A program made the translations under genes and the position numbers. DNA of 30,716 nucleotides from CAYNQN01 sp964530525 (GTDB lineage Bacteria; Actinomycetota; Acidimicrobiia; Acidimicrobiales; Acidimicrobilacustridaceae), in contig CAZHBH010000024.1 of NCBI GenBank assembly GCA_964530525.1, positions 1 to 30,716 of the forward strand, in the 5' to 3' direction. The notes under the pieces were generated by a model, which worked only from the letters and a program-made list of their open reading frames with translations, did not search any database and had not been told where the DNA came from. Positions 1 to 7,899 of the stretch are shown here, piece after piece. How positions within the stretch are numbered: position 1 is the stretch's first letter; each line of letters starts with the position of its first letter.

Positions 1-235
1 GAACGTTGAGCGCTCGCAGGAGCTGGTCGCCACCGGCGCCTCGCGCATCGCCACCGCCTGCCCCTTCTGCTACATCATGATCGACGACGGCGTTAAGGGC
101 GAGGGCCTGGAGGACGACCAGGTGAAGGTCGCCGACATCGCCATGCACCTGCTCGAGGCCATCGAGACGGGCGAGTCGGAGCCGGTCGGCTCCGTCATCA
201 CCTCGGTGGGCATCCCCACCCGCCGCGACGGCTGA
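1..235 (+). CDS. Fe-S oxidoreductase (CCG-domain), C-terminal end
   Basis: Only the last 77 codons are present; the frame is open from base 2 to a TGA at 233-235. The visible residues include TACPFCYIMIDDGVK followed by a helix containing VKVADIAMHLLEAI. This resembles the end of a cysteine-rich CCG domain as found in HdrD/GlpC-like and glycolate-oxidase-like iron-sulfur subunits, which pass electrons between flavoproteins and quinones or thiols. The two cysteines of the CPFC motif would belong to the last cluster-binding site. Such proteins often serve electron transfer from acyl-CoA dehydrogenases in actinobacteria, which would fit the rest of the window, but that link is inference. The gene is convergent with the next one. 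Confidence 0.7.
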   Translation, partial: NVERSQELVATGASRIATACPFCYIMIDDGVKGEGLEDDQVKVADIAMHLLEAIETGESEPVGSVITSVGIPTRRDG

Positions 236-293
236 TCCCTTCCGGCTTCACTCGCGCCGGGGCGACCAGAGCGCCGATCGCTCAGCGCGACGG
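236..293. other. Short convergent intergenic gap
   Basis: This is 58 bases between two converging genes. A transcription terminator would be expected here, but I see only short GCGC-type matches, no convincing stem and no T-run. Confidence 0.4.
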
Positions 294-1118
294 TCACCTC
301 GAGGCGAGGTCTACCAGGCGCCCGATCAGACCCGAGCGCGATGGAAGGATCCGTCCCGCCAAGTCGAGCATGCGGGCGTCGGGGCCCACGACGGCGCGGG
401 CGTGGTTGCGCTCGATCGCTCGGACGATCTTGCTCGCGACGGCCTCGGGCTGGCGCAGCACGAAGCGCTCGAAGAAGTGAGCGAAGCGGACGTCCTTGAG
501 GCCGGCCAGGCGGGCCGCCTCGGCGCCGCGGGCAGACGACGAGATGTTCGTGTTGATGGCGCCCGGGTGAACGCTGGTGACACCGATCTGCGTGTTGATC
601 AGCTCTGATCGCAGAGCCTCGGTGAAAAGGCGGACGGCCCCCTTCGTGAGCGAGTAGGAGGCGTTGCGGGGAAGACCGAGGAACGCCGCCATGCTCGACA
701 GGTTGACGATGTGTCCCTCGTCTGCCTCCCTGAGCATCGGGAGGAACGCACGGCACCCGTGGATCACGCCCCAGACGTTGATGCCGATTATCCAGCGGAG
801 GTCCTCCATCGACTCGGCCTCGAAGAGGCCTGCGCTGGTGACGCCCGCGTTGTTCACCAGGATGTGGCACGCGCGGTGGGTCTCGGCGACCTCGGCGGGC
901 AGCTCGCCCATCCGCTCTTCGTCGGAGACGTCCGCTACGTGGGTAGATGCCTTCCGGCCCCGACGGGAGACGAGCTGCGCCGTCTCGTCGAGAGCGGCTT
1001 CGTTGACGTCGACCAGCGCCAGGTGGCAACCCCGCTCGGCCAGCAGCACGCTGGTGGCCCGACCGATCCCCCCACCCGCACCGGTGACGACCGCTACGCG
1101 GTCTTCGATGCGCTTCAC
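294..1118 (-). CDS. SDR family oxidoreductase
   Basis: A 274-residue classical short-chain dehydrogenase/reductase. The cofactor loop TGAGGGIG is at residues 12-19, NNAG at 89-92, the catalytic serine near 141, and YxxxK at Tyr155/Lys159. The aspartate at the end of the second strand (residue 37) suggests NAD(H) rather than NADP(H). About 30 residues extend past the usual 245-260 length and end in a hydrophobic, basic tail, as in SDRs that act on lipid-like alcohols or ketones. The start is GTG at 1116-1118. It lies 61 bases downstream of dcd on the same strand and could be cotranscribed with it. The substrate cannot be read from sequence. Confidence 0.88.
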   Translation of the reverse strand: MKRIEDRVAVVTGAGGGIGRATSVLLAERGCHLALVDVNEAALDETAQLVSRRGRKASTHVADVSDEERMGELPAEVAETHRACHILVNNAGVTSAGLFEAESMEDLRWIIGINVWGVIHGCRAFLPMLREADEGHIVNLSSMAAFLGLPRNASYSLTKGAVRLFTEALRSELINTQIGVTSVHPGAINTNISSSARGAEAARLAGLKDVRFAHFFERFVLRQPEAVASKIVRAIERNHARAVVGPDARMLDLAGRILPSRSGLIGRLVDLASR

Positions 1119-1145
1119 GCGCTCAGTCTCTGTCGGTCCGTGACA

Positions 1146-1172
1146 GGCGCGCCAGTCGAAGGTTCGCGCGCC
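1146..1172 (-). terminator. GC-rich hairpin after dcd (weak)
   Basis: A perfect 7-bp stem (GGCGCGC/GCGCGCC, loop 13 bases) sits between the dcd stop and the next SDR start. No T-run follows on the minus strand, so it may be a pause or processing site rather than an intrinsic terminator. GC-rich stems of this size are not rare by chance. Confidence 0.25.
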
Positions 1173-1179
1173 GGATCGA

Positions 1180-1743
1180 CTACCGGAAGTTCTCCCAGTA
1201 CCTGCTGGGGCGGGGGCCCCGCTGGCCCTGGTACTTGGAGCCGATCGACGCCGAGCCGTAGGGCTGGTCGGCCGCGGTGGTCATCTTGATGAAGGAGATC
1301 TGGCCGATCTTCATGCCCGGGTAGAGCGTGATGGGCAGGTTCGCGACGTTGGAGAGCTCGAGCGTGAGCTGGCCGTCCCAGCCTGCGTCCACGAACCCGG
1401 CGGTGGAGTGGATGAGCAGGCCCAGCCTCCCCAAGCTCGACTTGCCCTCCAGCCTGGCGACCAGGTCGTCGGGGAGCTTGACCCTCTCGATGGTGGAGCC
1501 GAGCACGAACTCGCCCTGGTGCAGGATGAACGGCTGGTCTTCGGGCATCTCCACCAGCTCGGTGAGGTCCTCGAGGTTCTCCCTCACGTCGATGTGGCCC
1601 ATCGTGTGGTTCCGGAACTCCCGGAAGTAGCGATCGATGTGCAGGTCGACCGACGAGGGCTGGATGCAATCCGGATCGAACGGCTCGATCTCGATGCGTC
1701 CGGCCTCGATCTCCTCTTTGATTGTGCGGTCCGACAAGATCAC
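1180..1743 (-). CDS. dcd: dCTP deaminase, probably the bifunctional dUMP-forming type
   Basis: A 187-residue protein of the expected length for Dcd. It converts dCTP to dUTP and, in the actinobacterial/archaeal bifunctional type, on to dUMP, supplying the thymidylate precursor in the cytosol. The family core is clear: GKSSLGRLGL at about 100-109, HSTAGFVDAGWDG at 112-124, the catalytic Glu in LTLELSN at 129, and the C-terminal lid SKYQGQRGPRPSRY. The HSTAGF(V/I)DAG form and the lid match what I know of the Mycobacterium tuberculosis bifunctional enzyme. The start is GTG at 1741-1743. This is a housekeeping gene beside the catabolic genes and probably marks the edge of the island. Confidence 0.95.
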   Translation of the reverse strand: MILSDRTIKEEIEAGRIEIEPFDPDCIQPSSVDLHIDRYFREFRNHTMGHIDVRENLEDLTELVEMPEDQPFILHQGEFVLGSTIERVKLPDDLVARLEGKSSLGRLGLLIHSTAGFVDAGWDGQLTLELSNVANLPITLYPGMKIGQISFIKMTTAADQPYGSASIGSKYQGQRGPRPSRYWENFR

Positions 1744-1788
1744 GGCGTGCAGGCTAGTGGACCCGTACCTGCCGACCGGGTGCCTTCC

Positions 1789-2565
1789 CTACTTGGGAGG
1801 CATGCGGATGCCGGCATCGACGCGCACGACAGCCGCGTTCACGTAGCTGTTGGAGATGAGCTCCATCGCAACCGCGGCCAACTCTTCGGGTTCCCCGAAG
1901 CGCTTCGGGAACAGGAGGTCGCCCTCGAGTCGAGCCTTGAGCTGGTCGGCCGCCTCCCCGGTGCCATAGATGGGTGTGTCCACGAGTCCAGGGACGATGG
2001 CGTTCACGCGGATGCCCACGACCGCCAGATCGCGGGCCATGGGGAGCGTCATGGCCACCACTCCTCCCTTGGATGCCGCGTAGGCGACCTGACCGATCTG
2101 TCCGTCGAAGGCCGCCACCGAGCCAACGTTGAGGATGGACCCGCGCTCTCCGTCGGCAAGCGGATCCACCTTGCTGATCGCGGTGGCCCCTATGCGTGCG
2201 CAGTTGAAGGTGCCGACCACGTTCACCTCGAGCATCCGGCGCATGTCCTCCACCGGATGAGACGATTCGTAGCGACCGTCGCGACCGATGATCCGGGCCG
2301 ACCACCCGATCCCGGCGCAGTTCAGCAGCGCACGCAGCGGCCCCATTTCCTCGGCGACGTCGACCGCCCGGATGACCGACTCGGCGTCGGAGACATCCAC
2401 GTGGACGAAGACCCCACCCGTTTCCTTAGCCACCTCCTGACCAAGCTCGTCTTGCAGGTCGGCGATGAGCGTTCGGGCCCCCCGCGCCGCGAGGGCCCGG
2501 GCGCATGCCGCCCCAATCCCCGAAGCGCCGCCCGTGACCAACGCGACAGTTCCTTCAAGATCCAA
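1789..2565 (-). CDS. SDR, 3-hydroxyacyl-CoA dehydrogenase type II-like (HSD10 family)
   Basis: A 258-residue SDR resembling HSD17B10 / 3-hydroxy-2-methylacyl-CoA dehydrogenase, which oxidises 3-hydroxyacyl-CoA with NAD+ in beta-oxidation. TGGASGIG is at 11-18, Asp36 is the likely NAD-selecting residue, NCAG is at 82-85, and Ser149, Tyr162 and Lys166 form the active site. The stretch from YAASKGG to RDLAVVGIRVNAIVPG, with TPIY after it, follows the HSD10 pattern closely. The start is TTG at 2563-2565 with an AGGAGGAG ribosome-binding sequence just upstream, and it overlaps the IclR gene end by 11 bases, so the two are translationally coupled. Alternative: a general alcohol or steroid dehydrogenase. 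Confidence 0.88.
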   Translation of the reverse strand: MDLEGTVALVTGGASGIGAACARALAARGARTLIADLQDELGQEVAKETGGVFVHVDVSDAESVIRAVDVAEEMGPLRALLNCAGIGWSARIIGRDGRYESSHPVEDMRRMLEVNVVGTFNCARIGATAISKVDPLADGERGSILNVGSVAAFDGQIGQVAYAASKGGVVAMTLPMARDLAVVGIRVNAIVPGLVDTPIYGTGEAADQLKARLEGDLLFPKRFGEPEELAAVAMELISNSYVNAAVVRVDAGIRMPPK

Positions 2566-3394
2566 CCTGCTCCTCCTCGCGAGCGGACCGGCCTCGCGCC
2601 ACCGCTTCAGTGGGTTCGCTACCTCCGAGAGCTTCCATCAGGACCCTGGCGGCGGCACGAGCGCGGCTTCCGATCCGAGCCACATCGCCGTCGGGGCCGA
2701 CAGGCGGGAGGTCCACCACCACCAGGTACCGCACCTCCCCGTCGCGCTCGAACACTGGAGCGGCCACACCCGCCTGCCCGCCCTCGCCTTTCTGGCTGGC
2801 GTATCCGTTCCGGCGCACGGTCGACAGCCCGCGACGCAGGCCCGCCGGGTTGATCATGGACGCCATGGGGCGACCGGATACCGCTAGGCGTGCTATCGCA
2901 GCGTCCATCACGTCCCGTGGGGCCCACGCGTAGCGGGCGCTGGTGAGCAAGGCGGTGCTGGGAGCGAGGACGTCCTCGGTGACGGGGGCGCTCTGGTTCC
3001 GACGACGCCGGTCACCAGCCTGCACGACCACGGCGTACTCATCCTCTCCCTTGGCCTCGATGAGCACGCACGGGTAACCGACGTCCAACGCGAGGGCCCT
3101 GAGGTGATCCTCGGCCAACCGGCGGATCTGCGCACCTCGGTCGACCGTGAGGGCGAGCTCGGCCAGAGCGGGGCCCAGACGGTATGCGGAGGTGTCGGGA
3201 TCGAAACGGAGGAGCTCAGCCGACACGAGTGTCGCGGCGATCCTCCTGCACATGTCCTCGCCCACGCCAATTCCGGCAGCGATGTCAGCAGCTGTGGTGG
3301 GACGATCCTGTTGGTCGGCCACGAATCGCAGGAGGGCTGTGGCCTGCTCGACCGAACGGAGACGCCGTCGCCCACCGGTTCCCTCTATCCCCAT
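2555..3394 (-). CDS. IclR family transcriptional regulator
   Basis: A 279-residue protein with the IclR plan. An N-terminal winged helix-turn-helix (about residues 13-75, beginning SVEQATALLRF and including DIAAGIGVGEDMCRRI) precedes an effector-binding domain (about 85-255). Motifs such as APSTALLTSARYAW and the RRNGYA region match the family. IclR proteins bind aromatic or short organic acids and repress or activate neighbouring catabolic operons. The ATG at 3392-3394 has GAGGTGG upstream. It lies 61 bases after the DUF35 gene, so it may be the tail of the long operon or be transcribed from that gap. The C-terminal 25 residues are charged and probably disordered. Confidence 0.88.
   Translation of the reverse strand: MGIEGTGGRRRLRSVEQATALLRFVADQQDRPTTAADIAAGIGVGEDMCRRIAATLVSAELLRFDPDTSAYRLGPALAELALTVDRGAQIRRLAEDHLRALALDVGYPCVLIEAKGEDEYAVVVQAGDRRRRNQSAPVTEDVLAPSTALLTSARYAWAPRDVMDAAIARLAVSGRPMASMINPAGLRRGLSTVRRNGYASQKGEGGQAGVAAPVFERDGEVRYLVVVDLPPVGPDGDVARIGSRARAAARVLMEALGGSEPTEAVARGRSAREEEQVGS
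2570..2577 (-). promoter_or_regulatory. Ribosome-binding site supporting a TTG start
   Basis: On the minus strand the sequence reads AGGAGGAG, then CAGG, then TTG. This strong Shine-Dalgarno match lies inside the end of the upstream IclR gene and supports the TTG at 2563-2565 as the start of the HSD10-like SDR. Confidence 0.6.
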
Positions 3395-3455
3395 GTCACC
3401 ACCTCGACTCCACGCCGCAATGCAGTCATCGCCGTACCAGGGCGGACATCATCGC

Positions 3456-3926
3456 TCAACGGGGGTAGCCGACGACGCCAGCGGAACCCGGATCCGCGGG
3501 AACCCACTGGGGAAGCCACACCCCCTCCACCTCCGAAAAGACGACGCGCAGCGGCATGCCGATAGCCAGGGCAGAAGACGGAAGGTCCCCCAATGCACCA
3601 CCCTCGTGGGCCAGCACATTGCCGACGAGGCGGATCCCCGGGTCCTCCTCAAGCGCCACGACGGCGACGTTGTAGGGGGCGTGGGCCGCGTAGTACGGCA
3701 ACAGCGGGGGATGAGAGATGACGAACGACCACAGCGTGCCCATGCCAGAGAGCTCGTCCCACAGCACATCCATCGAGCGACACCAAGGACACGCCGGTCT
3801 CGGTGGGAAGCGGCGGCGGCCACACGAGCCACAGGCCTGGACGACCAGTCGCTTCCGGGCAGCCGCCTCCCAAAAGGGTCGACCATCGTCGTCGATCACG
3901 GGTAGGACCGGAGAAGTCTCGCTCAT
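3456..3926 (-). CDS. DUF35 OB-fold, zinc-ribbon acyl-CoA-associated protein
   Basis: A 156-residue protein of the DUF35/ChsH2-C family. The N-terminal rubredoxin-like zinc ribbon has Cys32, Cys35, Cys46 and Cys49 (CGSCGRRRFPP, then CPWC), followed by an OB-fold at about 55-140. In actinobacterial steroid degradation this domain pairs with the thiolase-like aldolase Ltp2 and helps bind the CoA substrate. Here it is one base downstream of a thiolase-like gene (TGA-G-ATG), which is the usual arrangement for such pairs. It probably has no catalysis of its own. A stand-alone role as partner of another thiolase in the genome cannot be excluded. Confidence 0.87.
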   Translation of the reverse strand: MSETSPVLPVIDDDGRPFWEAAARKRLVVQACGSCGRRRFPPRPACPWCRSMDVLWDELSGMGTLWSFVISHPPLLPYYAAHAPYNVAVVALEEDPGIRLVGNVLAHEGGALGDLPSSALAIGMPLRVVFSEVEGVWLPQWVPADPGSAGVVGYPR

Positions 3927-3927
3927 C

Positions 3928-5070
3928 TCACGCTCTCAGCAGCACTGCACTGGTGGGCGCACACTCGCCCGCCGTCACCAGGCAGGTCTCGGCACCCGGA
4001 ACGGGGTTAGGTCCCTCACCGCGCAACTGGCGCACGCCCTCGGCGAGGAGGTTGAAGCCGTGGATGTAGGCCTCGGACAAGCACCCACCCGAGGTGTTCA
4101 CCGGAAGACGGCCACCCAGCTCGATCTGTCCATCGTCGGTGAAGTCACCGGCCTCGCCTGGCGGGCAGAATCCGTACGCTTCGAGGGACACAGGGACGAG
4201 GAAGCTGAAGGCGTCGTAGATCTGCGCCACGTCCACCTCCTCCGGCCTGAAGTCGGCCTGCCTCCACAGTTCTGCGGCACATGCCCACGAGGGACCCACG
4301 AGGGGCTCCTCAGACCAGTAGTTGACCATCGTGTGACTCTGACGGGTTAGAGCCTGAGCGAAGGAGTTGATGTAGACGGGCTTTCGCTTCGTGTCCTTGG
4401 CGCGCTCGGCCGAAGTGACCACCAGAGCCACGGCGCCGTCGGTCTCGAGGCAGCAGTCGTAGAGACAGAATGGCTCTGCAATCCATCTGCTCGACATGTA
4501 TGTCTCGCGAGTGAGCTCACGCTCGTACATCACCGCATTCGGATTTCTGTTGGCGTGCCGTCTGGTGGATATGGCGACGTTCGCCAGGTGGTCACGAGTT
4601 AGACCCGTCTCGTACATGTACCGCCGAGCGAGCATCGCGATCTCGTCCGGCGATCGATTGAGACCCCAGGGCCTGGTCCACTGCGACGGGGTGGGGAGCT
4701 GCTCCGCTCCTATCCATGGACGGGGCTGGGATCCATACTTCCGGGATCGCCAAGCCACCCCCACGTCCGCCCGGCCAGTGGCGATCGCCAGGGCCAGATG
4801 GCCGATCGTCGCGCAGACCCCTCCTCCCCCATAGCCGATCTGGGAGAAGAATCGGATGTCGCCCATCCCCACCGTCTTGGCGACGTCGAGCTCATCGGTA
4901 CCCTCGATCGTGTACGAGCACAAGGCGTCGACCTCGCCCGGCTCGATCCCTGCATCGTCGAGGGCGGCGAAGATGGCCTCGCACGCGAGCTTCTTCTCCG
5001 AGCTCTCCAACCTTCTGGCAAACGCCGTCTGGCCCACGCCGACCACCGCTGTGCGGTCGTTGATCTTCAT
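3928..5070 (-). CDS. Thiolase-like (SCP-x/Ltp2 family) acyl-CoA lyase or aldolase
   Basis: A 380-residue thiolase-fold protein of the lipid-transfer/SCP-x group. The N-terminal half starts AVVGVGQTAFARR. GGGGVCATIGHLALA (82-96) places Cys86 near the thiolase nucleophile. The C-terminal half has VAQIYDAFSF with Tyr285, and SGGCLSEAYIHGFN with Tyr335, which correspond in position to two tyrosines implicated in Ltp2, a retro-aldolase of sterol side-chain degradation. The canonical C-terminal CxG of true thiolases is replaced by AGECAP. With its DUF35 neighbour this suggests C-C cleavage of a CoA thioester, by aldol or thiolytic chemistry. It overlaps the upstream ligase by ATGA. Confidence 0.82.
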   Translation of the reverse strand: MKINDRTAVVGVGQTAFARRLESSEKKLACEAIFAALDDAGIEPGEVDALCSYTIEGTDELDVAKTVGMGDIRFFSQIGYGGGGVCATIGHLALAIATGRADVGVAWRSRKYGSQPRPWIGAEQLPTPSQWTRPWGLNRSPDEIAMLARRYMYETGLTRDHLANVAISTRRHANRNPNAVMYERELTRETYMSSRWIAEPFCLYDCCLETDGAVALVVTSAERAKDTKRKPVYINSFAQALTRQSHTMVNYWSEEPLVGPSWACAAELWRQADFRPEEVDVAQIYDAFSFLVPVSLEAYGFCPPGEAGDFTDDGQIELGGRLPVNTSGGCLSEAYIHGFNLLAEGVRQLRGEGPNPVPGAETCLVTAGECAPTSAVLLRA

Positions 5071-6617
5071 CGCTGGGCCGTCTCCGAACCGGCCACATCG
5101 ACTCCCGCGGTGCTGAGCAGGTCCAACGCCGTGCTGTCCTTGAGACCTCCCTCGGGGGCTCCATCGAGCACCACCACCCGTCGAGGTCGCTTGTACCGGG
5201 CCATGCGCTCACGACAGTGCTCATCGAGCTCTTCGATCGTTGGGGCGGACGAGGCAGCCACCACCACGGCCCCGACGATCTGTCCCCACGTCGCGTCCTG
5301 GACTCCGACCACCACAGCAGCGGCGACCTTCGGGTGCTGGCGCAGAGCGGCTTCCACCTCGGCGGGGTAGACGTTCTCCTGGCCGCTCTTGATCAAGCGG
5401 GCGAGGGGTCCAAGAAAGGTGATCGACCCGTCAGCTTCGCGTCGACCGAGATCCGTGGTGTGGTGCCACCCACCACGGCGGCGGTGATCCGTGAGATCTG
5501 GCCTCCGGTGGTAGCCCACCATCATCGTGGGACCCCGGGCGACTATCTCGCCTGGCTCGCCGTCTGGGACATCGTTCATCTCCTCGTCGACTATGCGCAC
5601 CTCTGTCCCGGGCAACGCGCGGCCGTGCTCGCCCAGAGAGCCCGCCGGGCCGATCGCGCACGCTGTGAGCAGGGAGGTGACCTCGGTCTGCCCGTAGCCG
5701 TACGGAGCACGCCCCCAAGGACTGGTGTCCTCCGTCACGAGATCGTCCAGTCCCGAGCCTGCAGGCAACTTGAGCGAGCGCAGGTCCAGTCCCTCAGCCC
5801 GAGCGACCTCGGCGATCCTCGGCACGGAAGGCGGGGGGAGGAAGGCCCTCGAGCACCTCTCCACTGCGATCGCGCGGCACACGGCGTCGGGCTCGACGCG
5901 CGGCACGAAGACGTTCCTACCACCCGCAACCAGGGTGGCGAAGGTGCTCATGAGCGTCCCCATGTGGAACATCGGACCGCAGTTGAGATATGTCTCTTCG
6001 CAGCTGATGGCCTGCAGGCCTCCGAGGACCACGCTGTGGTGCAGCAGAGCTCGGTGCGAGAGCAACGCCGCAACGGGACGACCCTCGAAGGCGGCGGTGT
6101 AGATGCCGAGAACCGGCTGGTCCGAAGCGAAGTCGTTGGAAGCCAGGACCAGTTCACGAGCCATCCATGCCTCGTACCCGTCCTCGGGGATCACGACCGG
6201 CTCAGGTCCCGTCCAGTCCACCGAGAGGTCCGAGATGGGGACGGGCGCCCCCGGGCCCACCAAGACCACGTCGGGCGCGAGGTCACCGAGCACGTACGCA
6301 AGCTCGTCCGCCTGCAACCGCCAGTTGACTGGGCACGCCCAAGCCCCTAGCGCTCCCGCCGCGAGGATCACCTCCAGGGCGCGATGGCAGTTCTGCCCGT
6401 ACCAGGCGACCCTCCCGCCTACGCCGACGCCCGCCGACGAGAGCGAGGCGGCTAGCCTCCCGACCCGGTCGTGGAGCTCGGCGTACGTAGCCCGATGCAA
6501 TCCACAGATCGTGGCTTCGTTGCTCGGGAGGCTCCGCGCGTGCTCGGCGAGGACGCCATCTAGGGTGACGTCCGAGAGGACCACCCCTGGGGCCTCCGCA
6601 CCCGCCAACTCAGACAT
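5067..6617 (-). CDS. Acyl-CoA synthetase (ANL superfamily) with altered P-loop
   Basis: A 516-residue AMP-forming ligase counting from the ATG at 6615-6617. A longer start at 6656 would overlap the upstream gene by 47 bases instead of 8. The adenylation core shows GYGQTE (about 307-312), GEIVARGPTMMVGYH, GWHHTTDLG (about 383-391) and SGQENVYPAEVE. Near the end, GGLKDSTAL places Lys493 where the acyl-adenylate lysine belongs. The ATP-phosphate loop normally written YTSGTTGxPKG reads YTAAFEGRPVAALLSHR (about 173-189), so the Ser/Thr/Gly run and the lysine are lost. It may still activate acids, as a divergent subfamily, or may have become an acyl-binding protein. It is coupled to the thiolase-like gene by ATGA. 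Confidence 0.85.
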   Translation of the reverse strand: MSELAGAEAPGVVLSDVTLDGVLAEHARSLPSNEATICGLHRATYAELHDRVGRLAASLSSAGVGVGGRVAWYGQNCHRALEVILAAGALGAWACPVNWRLQADELAYVLGDLAPDVVLVGPGAPVPISDLSVDWTGPEPVVIPEDGYEAWMARELVLASNDFASDQPVLGIYTAAFEGRPVAALLSHRALLHHSVVLGGLQAISCEETYLNCGPMFHMGTLMSTFATLVAGGRNVFVPRVEPDAVCRAIAVERCSRAFLPPPSVPRIAEVARAEGLDLRSLKLPAGSGLDDLVTEDTSPWGRAPYGYGQTEVTSLLTACAIGPAGSLGEHGRALPGTEVRIVDEEMNDVPDGEPGEIVARGPTMMVGYHRRPDLTDHRRRGGWHHTTDLGRREADGSITFLGPLARLIKSGQENVYPAEVEAALRQHPKVAAAVVVGVQDATWGQIVGAVVVAASSAPTIEELDEHCRERMARYKRPRRVVVLDGAPEGGLKDSTALDLLSTAGVDVAGSETAQR

Positions 6618-7899
6618 CGACGACCTGTCGGAACTTGTACCAAGGCTGGCCGGCAAGGAGCTCGTCCCTATCGCACGACGTCATCGGGAGGTCGATGTCG
6701 AGCGCATCCGAGAGGCCGGTCCGCAGCGCATCCTCGTCCACGCCCTCCGGGAGCGCCACCCTGATCCCCACCGCCTGACGGGAGTCCCTGTCGCGACCGA
6801 TCTGGAAGAAGACGTCGGCTCGATCGACAGCCGAGCACAAAGCATCTTCCACCTCCTGCGGGAAGAATCGGCGATCACCCGCGAAGACCTCGTCGGCCAG
6901 ACGTCCGATGATGACGAGACGACCGGTGGTCCGCCCGCAGGCGCAGCCGCTCACATCGACGGATCCGATGTCCTCCGAGCGCCATCTGACGTAGTTCATC
7001 GCCTCGTCCCAGAGGGACGTGTAGACGAGCTCGCCGGTTGATCCCGGCTCCAGCGGCTCTCCGCTCGAGGCATCTAGGGTCTCGACGAGGAAGAGGTCGT
7101 CTCGAATGTGCATGCCACGCTGCGCCACGCACTCCCCGCCCCACAACGCCAAGTCGCCCACCCCGCCCATCTCGTAGACCTTCGTGCCTAGGTCCCTCTC
7201 GAGCAGGCGCCGACCGGGCACCGTCAAGTGCTTTGCGGCGTAGAGGACCGCCGACGTCGACTGGAACAGCGACTCCAGCGTGGTCCCTCGTTCGGAAGCC
7301 ACGACGCGCAACCCGTCGACCAGAGCCTGGGTCACCAGAACGACCTCAGGGCCGACGTCTTCGAGCATCTGAGCGATCCCGGCTGCGTCGAACGGGCTGC
7401 CGGTCATGAGGACTCCCCCAACCGCACGCACACCTTCCAACACCGGCAGGTCTCCGCGGGTCCCTCCGCCTCCCACGCCGGGGAGCAGGAGCTTGGAGCC
7501 AGGCCGCGCACCGGATGCCCAGAGGTAGGAGGCCACGATGTCGGTCATCGTCTCGACATCGGCGGGTGTTGCGTGGAAGTAAGTGGGACGGCCGGAGGTT
7601 CCGGTGCTTCGCGACATGACCGATCCGGCTACGAGCGGGCTCGCCAGACCACCGAAGAGGTCTCCCGTGCGCTCCCGGTGCTCCCTCACCATCTCCTTGT
7701 CGACGAGGGGCAGCGAAGCCACCTCGGTCGGAGGCGAGCCCCCGACAAGAACCCCTGCCCGCTCCCAGAGCTCGCCATACAGAGGCGCGCGGTCGAAGGC
7801 GACCTCGATGCGCTCGGGCACCGCCTTGCTCCACGCCTCAGCCCTCTCCGCAGGAGACGCCAGCTCAGCGGAGCTCCAGACCTCACCGGCCGGTGTCAT
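6610..7899 (-). CDS. Phenylacetate-CoA ligase-like (PaaK family) adenylate-forming enzyme
   Basis: A 429-residue protein, the usual PaaK length. The ATP-binding loop SRSTGTSGRPTYF is at 96-108, GELVYTSL at 289-296, RSEDIGSV near 307, and a CxC (Cys319/Cys321, CACGRTTGR) sits where PaaK enzymes carry a cysteine site. IGRLADEV at 331-338 is the hinge. The end, WYKFRQVVDV, keeps a lysine where PaaK proteins have their C-terminal catalytic lysine. It should form an acyl-CoA from a carboxylic acid, aromatic or alicyclic. Its start overlaps the amidohydrolase stop (ATGA, 7896-7899), and it overlaps the next ligase by 8 bases, so two ligases are translated back to back. Confidence 0.85.
   Translation of the reverse strand: MTPAGEVWSSAELASPAERAEAWSKAVPERIEVAFDRAPLYGELWERAGVLVGGSPPTEVASLPLVDKEMVREHRERTGDLFGGLASPLVAGSVMSRSTGTSGRPTYFHATPADVETMTDIVASYLWASGARPGSKLLLPGVGGGGTRGDLPVLEGVRAVGGVLMTGSPFDAAGIAQMLEDVGPEVVLVTQALVDGLRVVASERGTTLESLFQSTSAVLYAAKHLTVPGRRLLERDLGTKVYEMGGVGDLALWGGECVAQRGMHIRDDLFLVETLDASSGEPLEPGSTGELVYTSLWDEAMNYVRWRSEDIGSVDVSGCACGRTTGRLVIIGRLADEVFAGDRRFFPQEVEDALCSAVDRADVFFQIGRDRDSRQAVGIRVALPEGVDEDALRTGLSDALDIDLPMTSCDRDELLAGQPWYKFRQVVDV

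Noticed and set aside
1744..1788. tRNA gene next to dcd, as seen in some actinobacteria
   Set aside because: The gap is only 45 bases and holds no cloverleaf.
1408..2853. Long plus-strand open frame (481 codons) over dcd, an SDR and the IclR gene
   Set aside because: It lies opposite three genes with clear family motifs; its translation is Arg/His/Asp-rich and matches nothing. GC-rich DNA gives such antisense frames.
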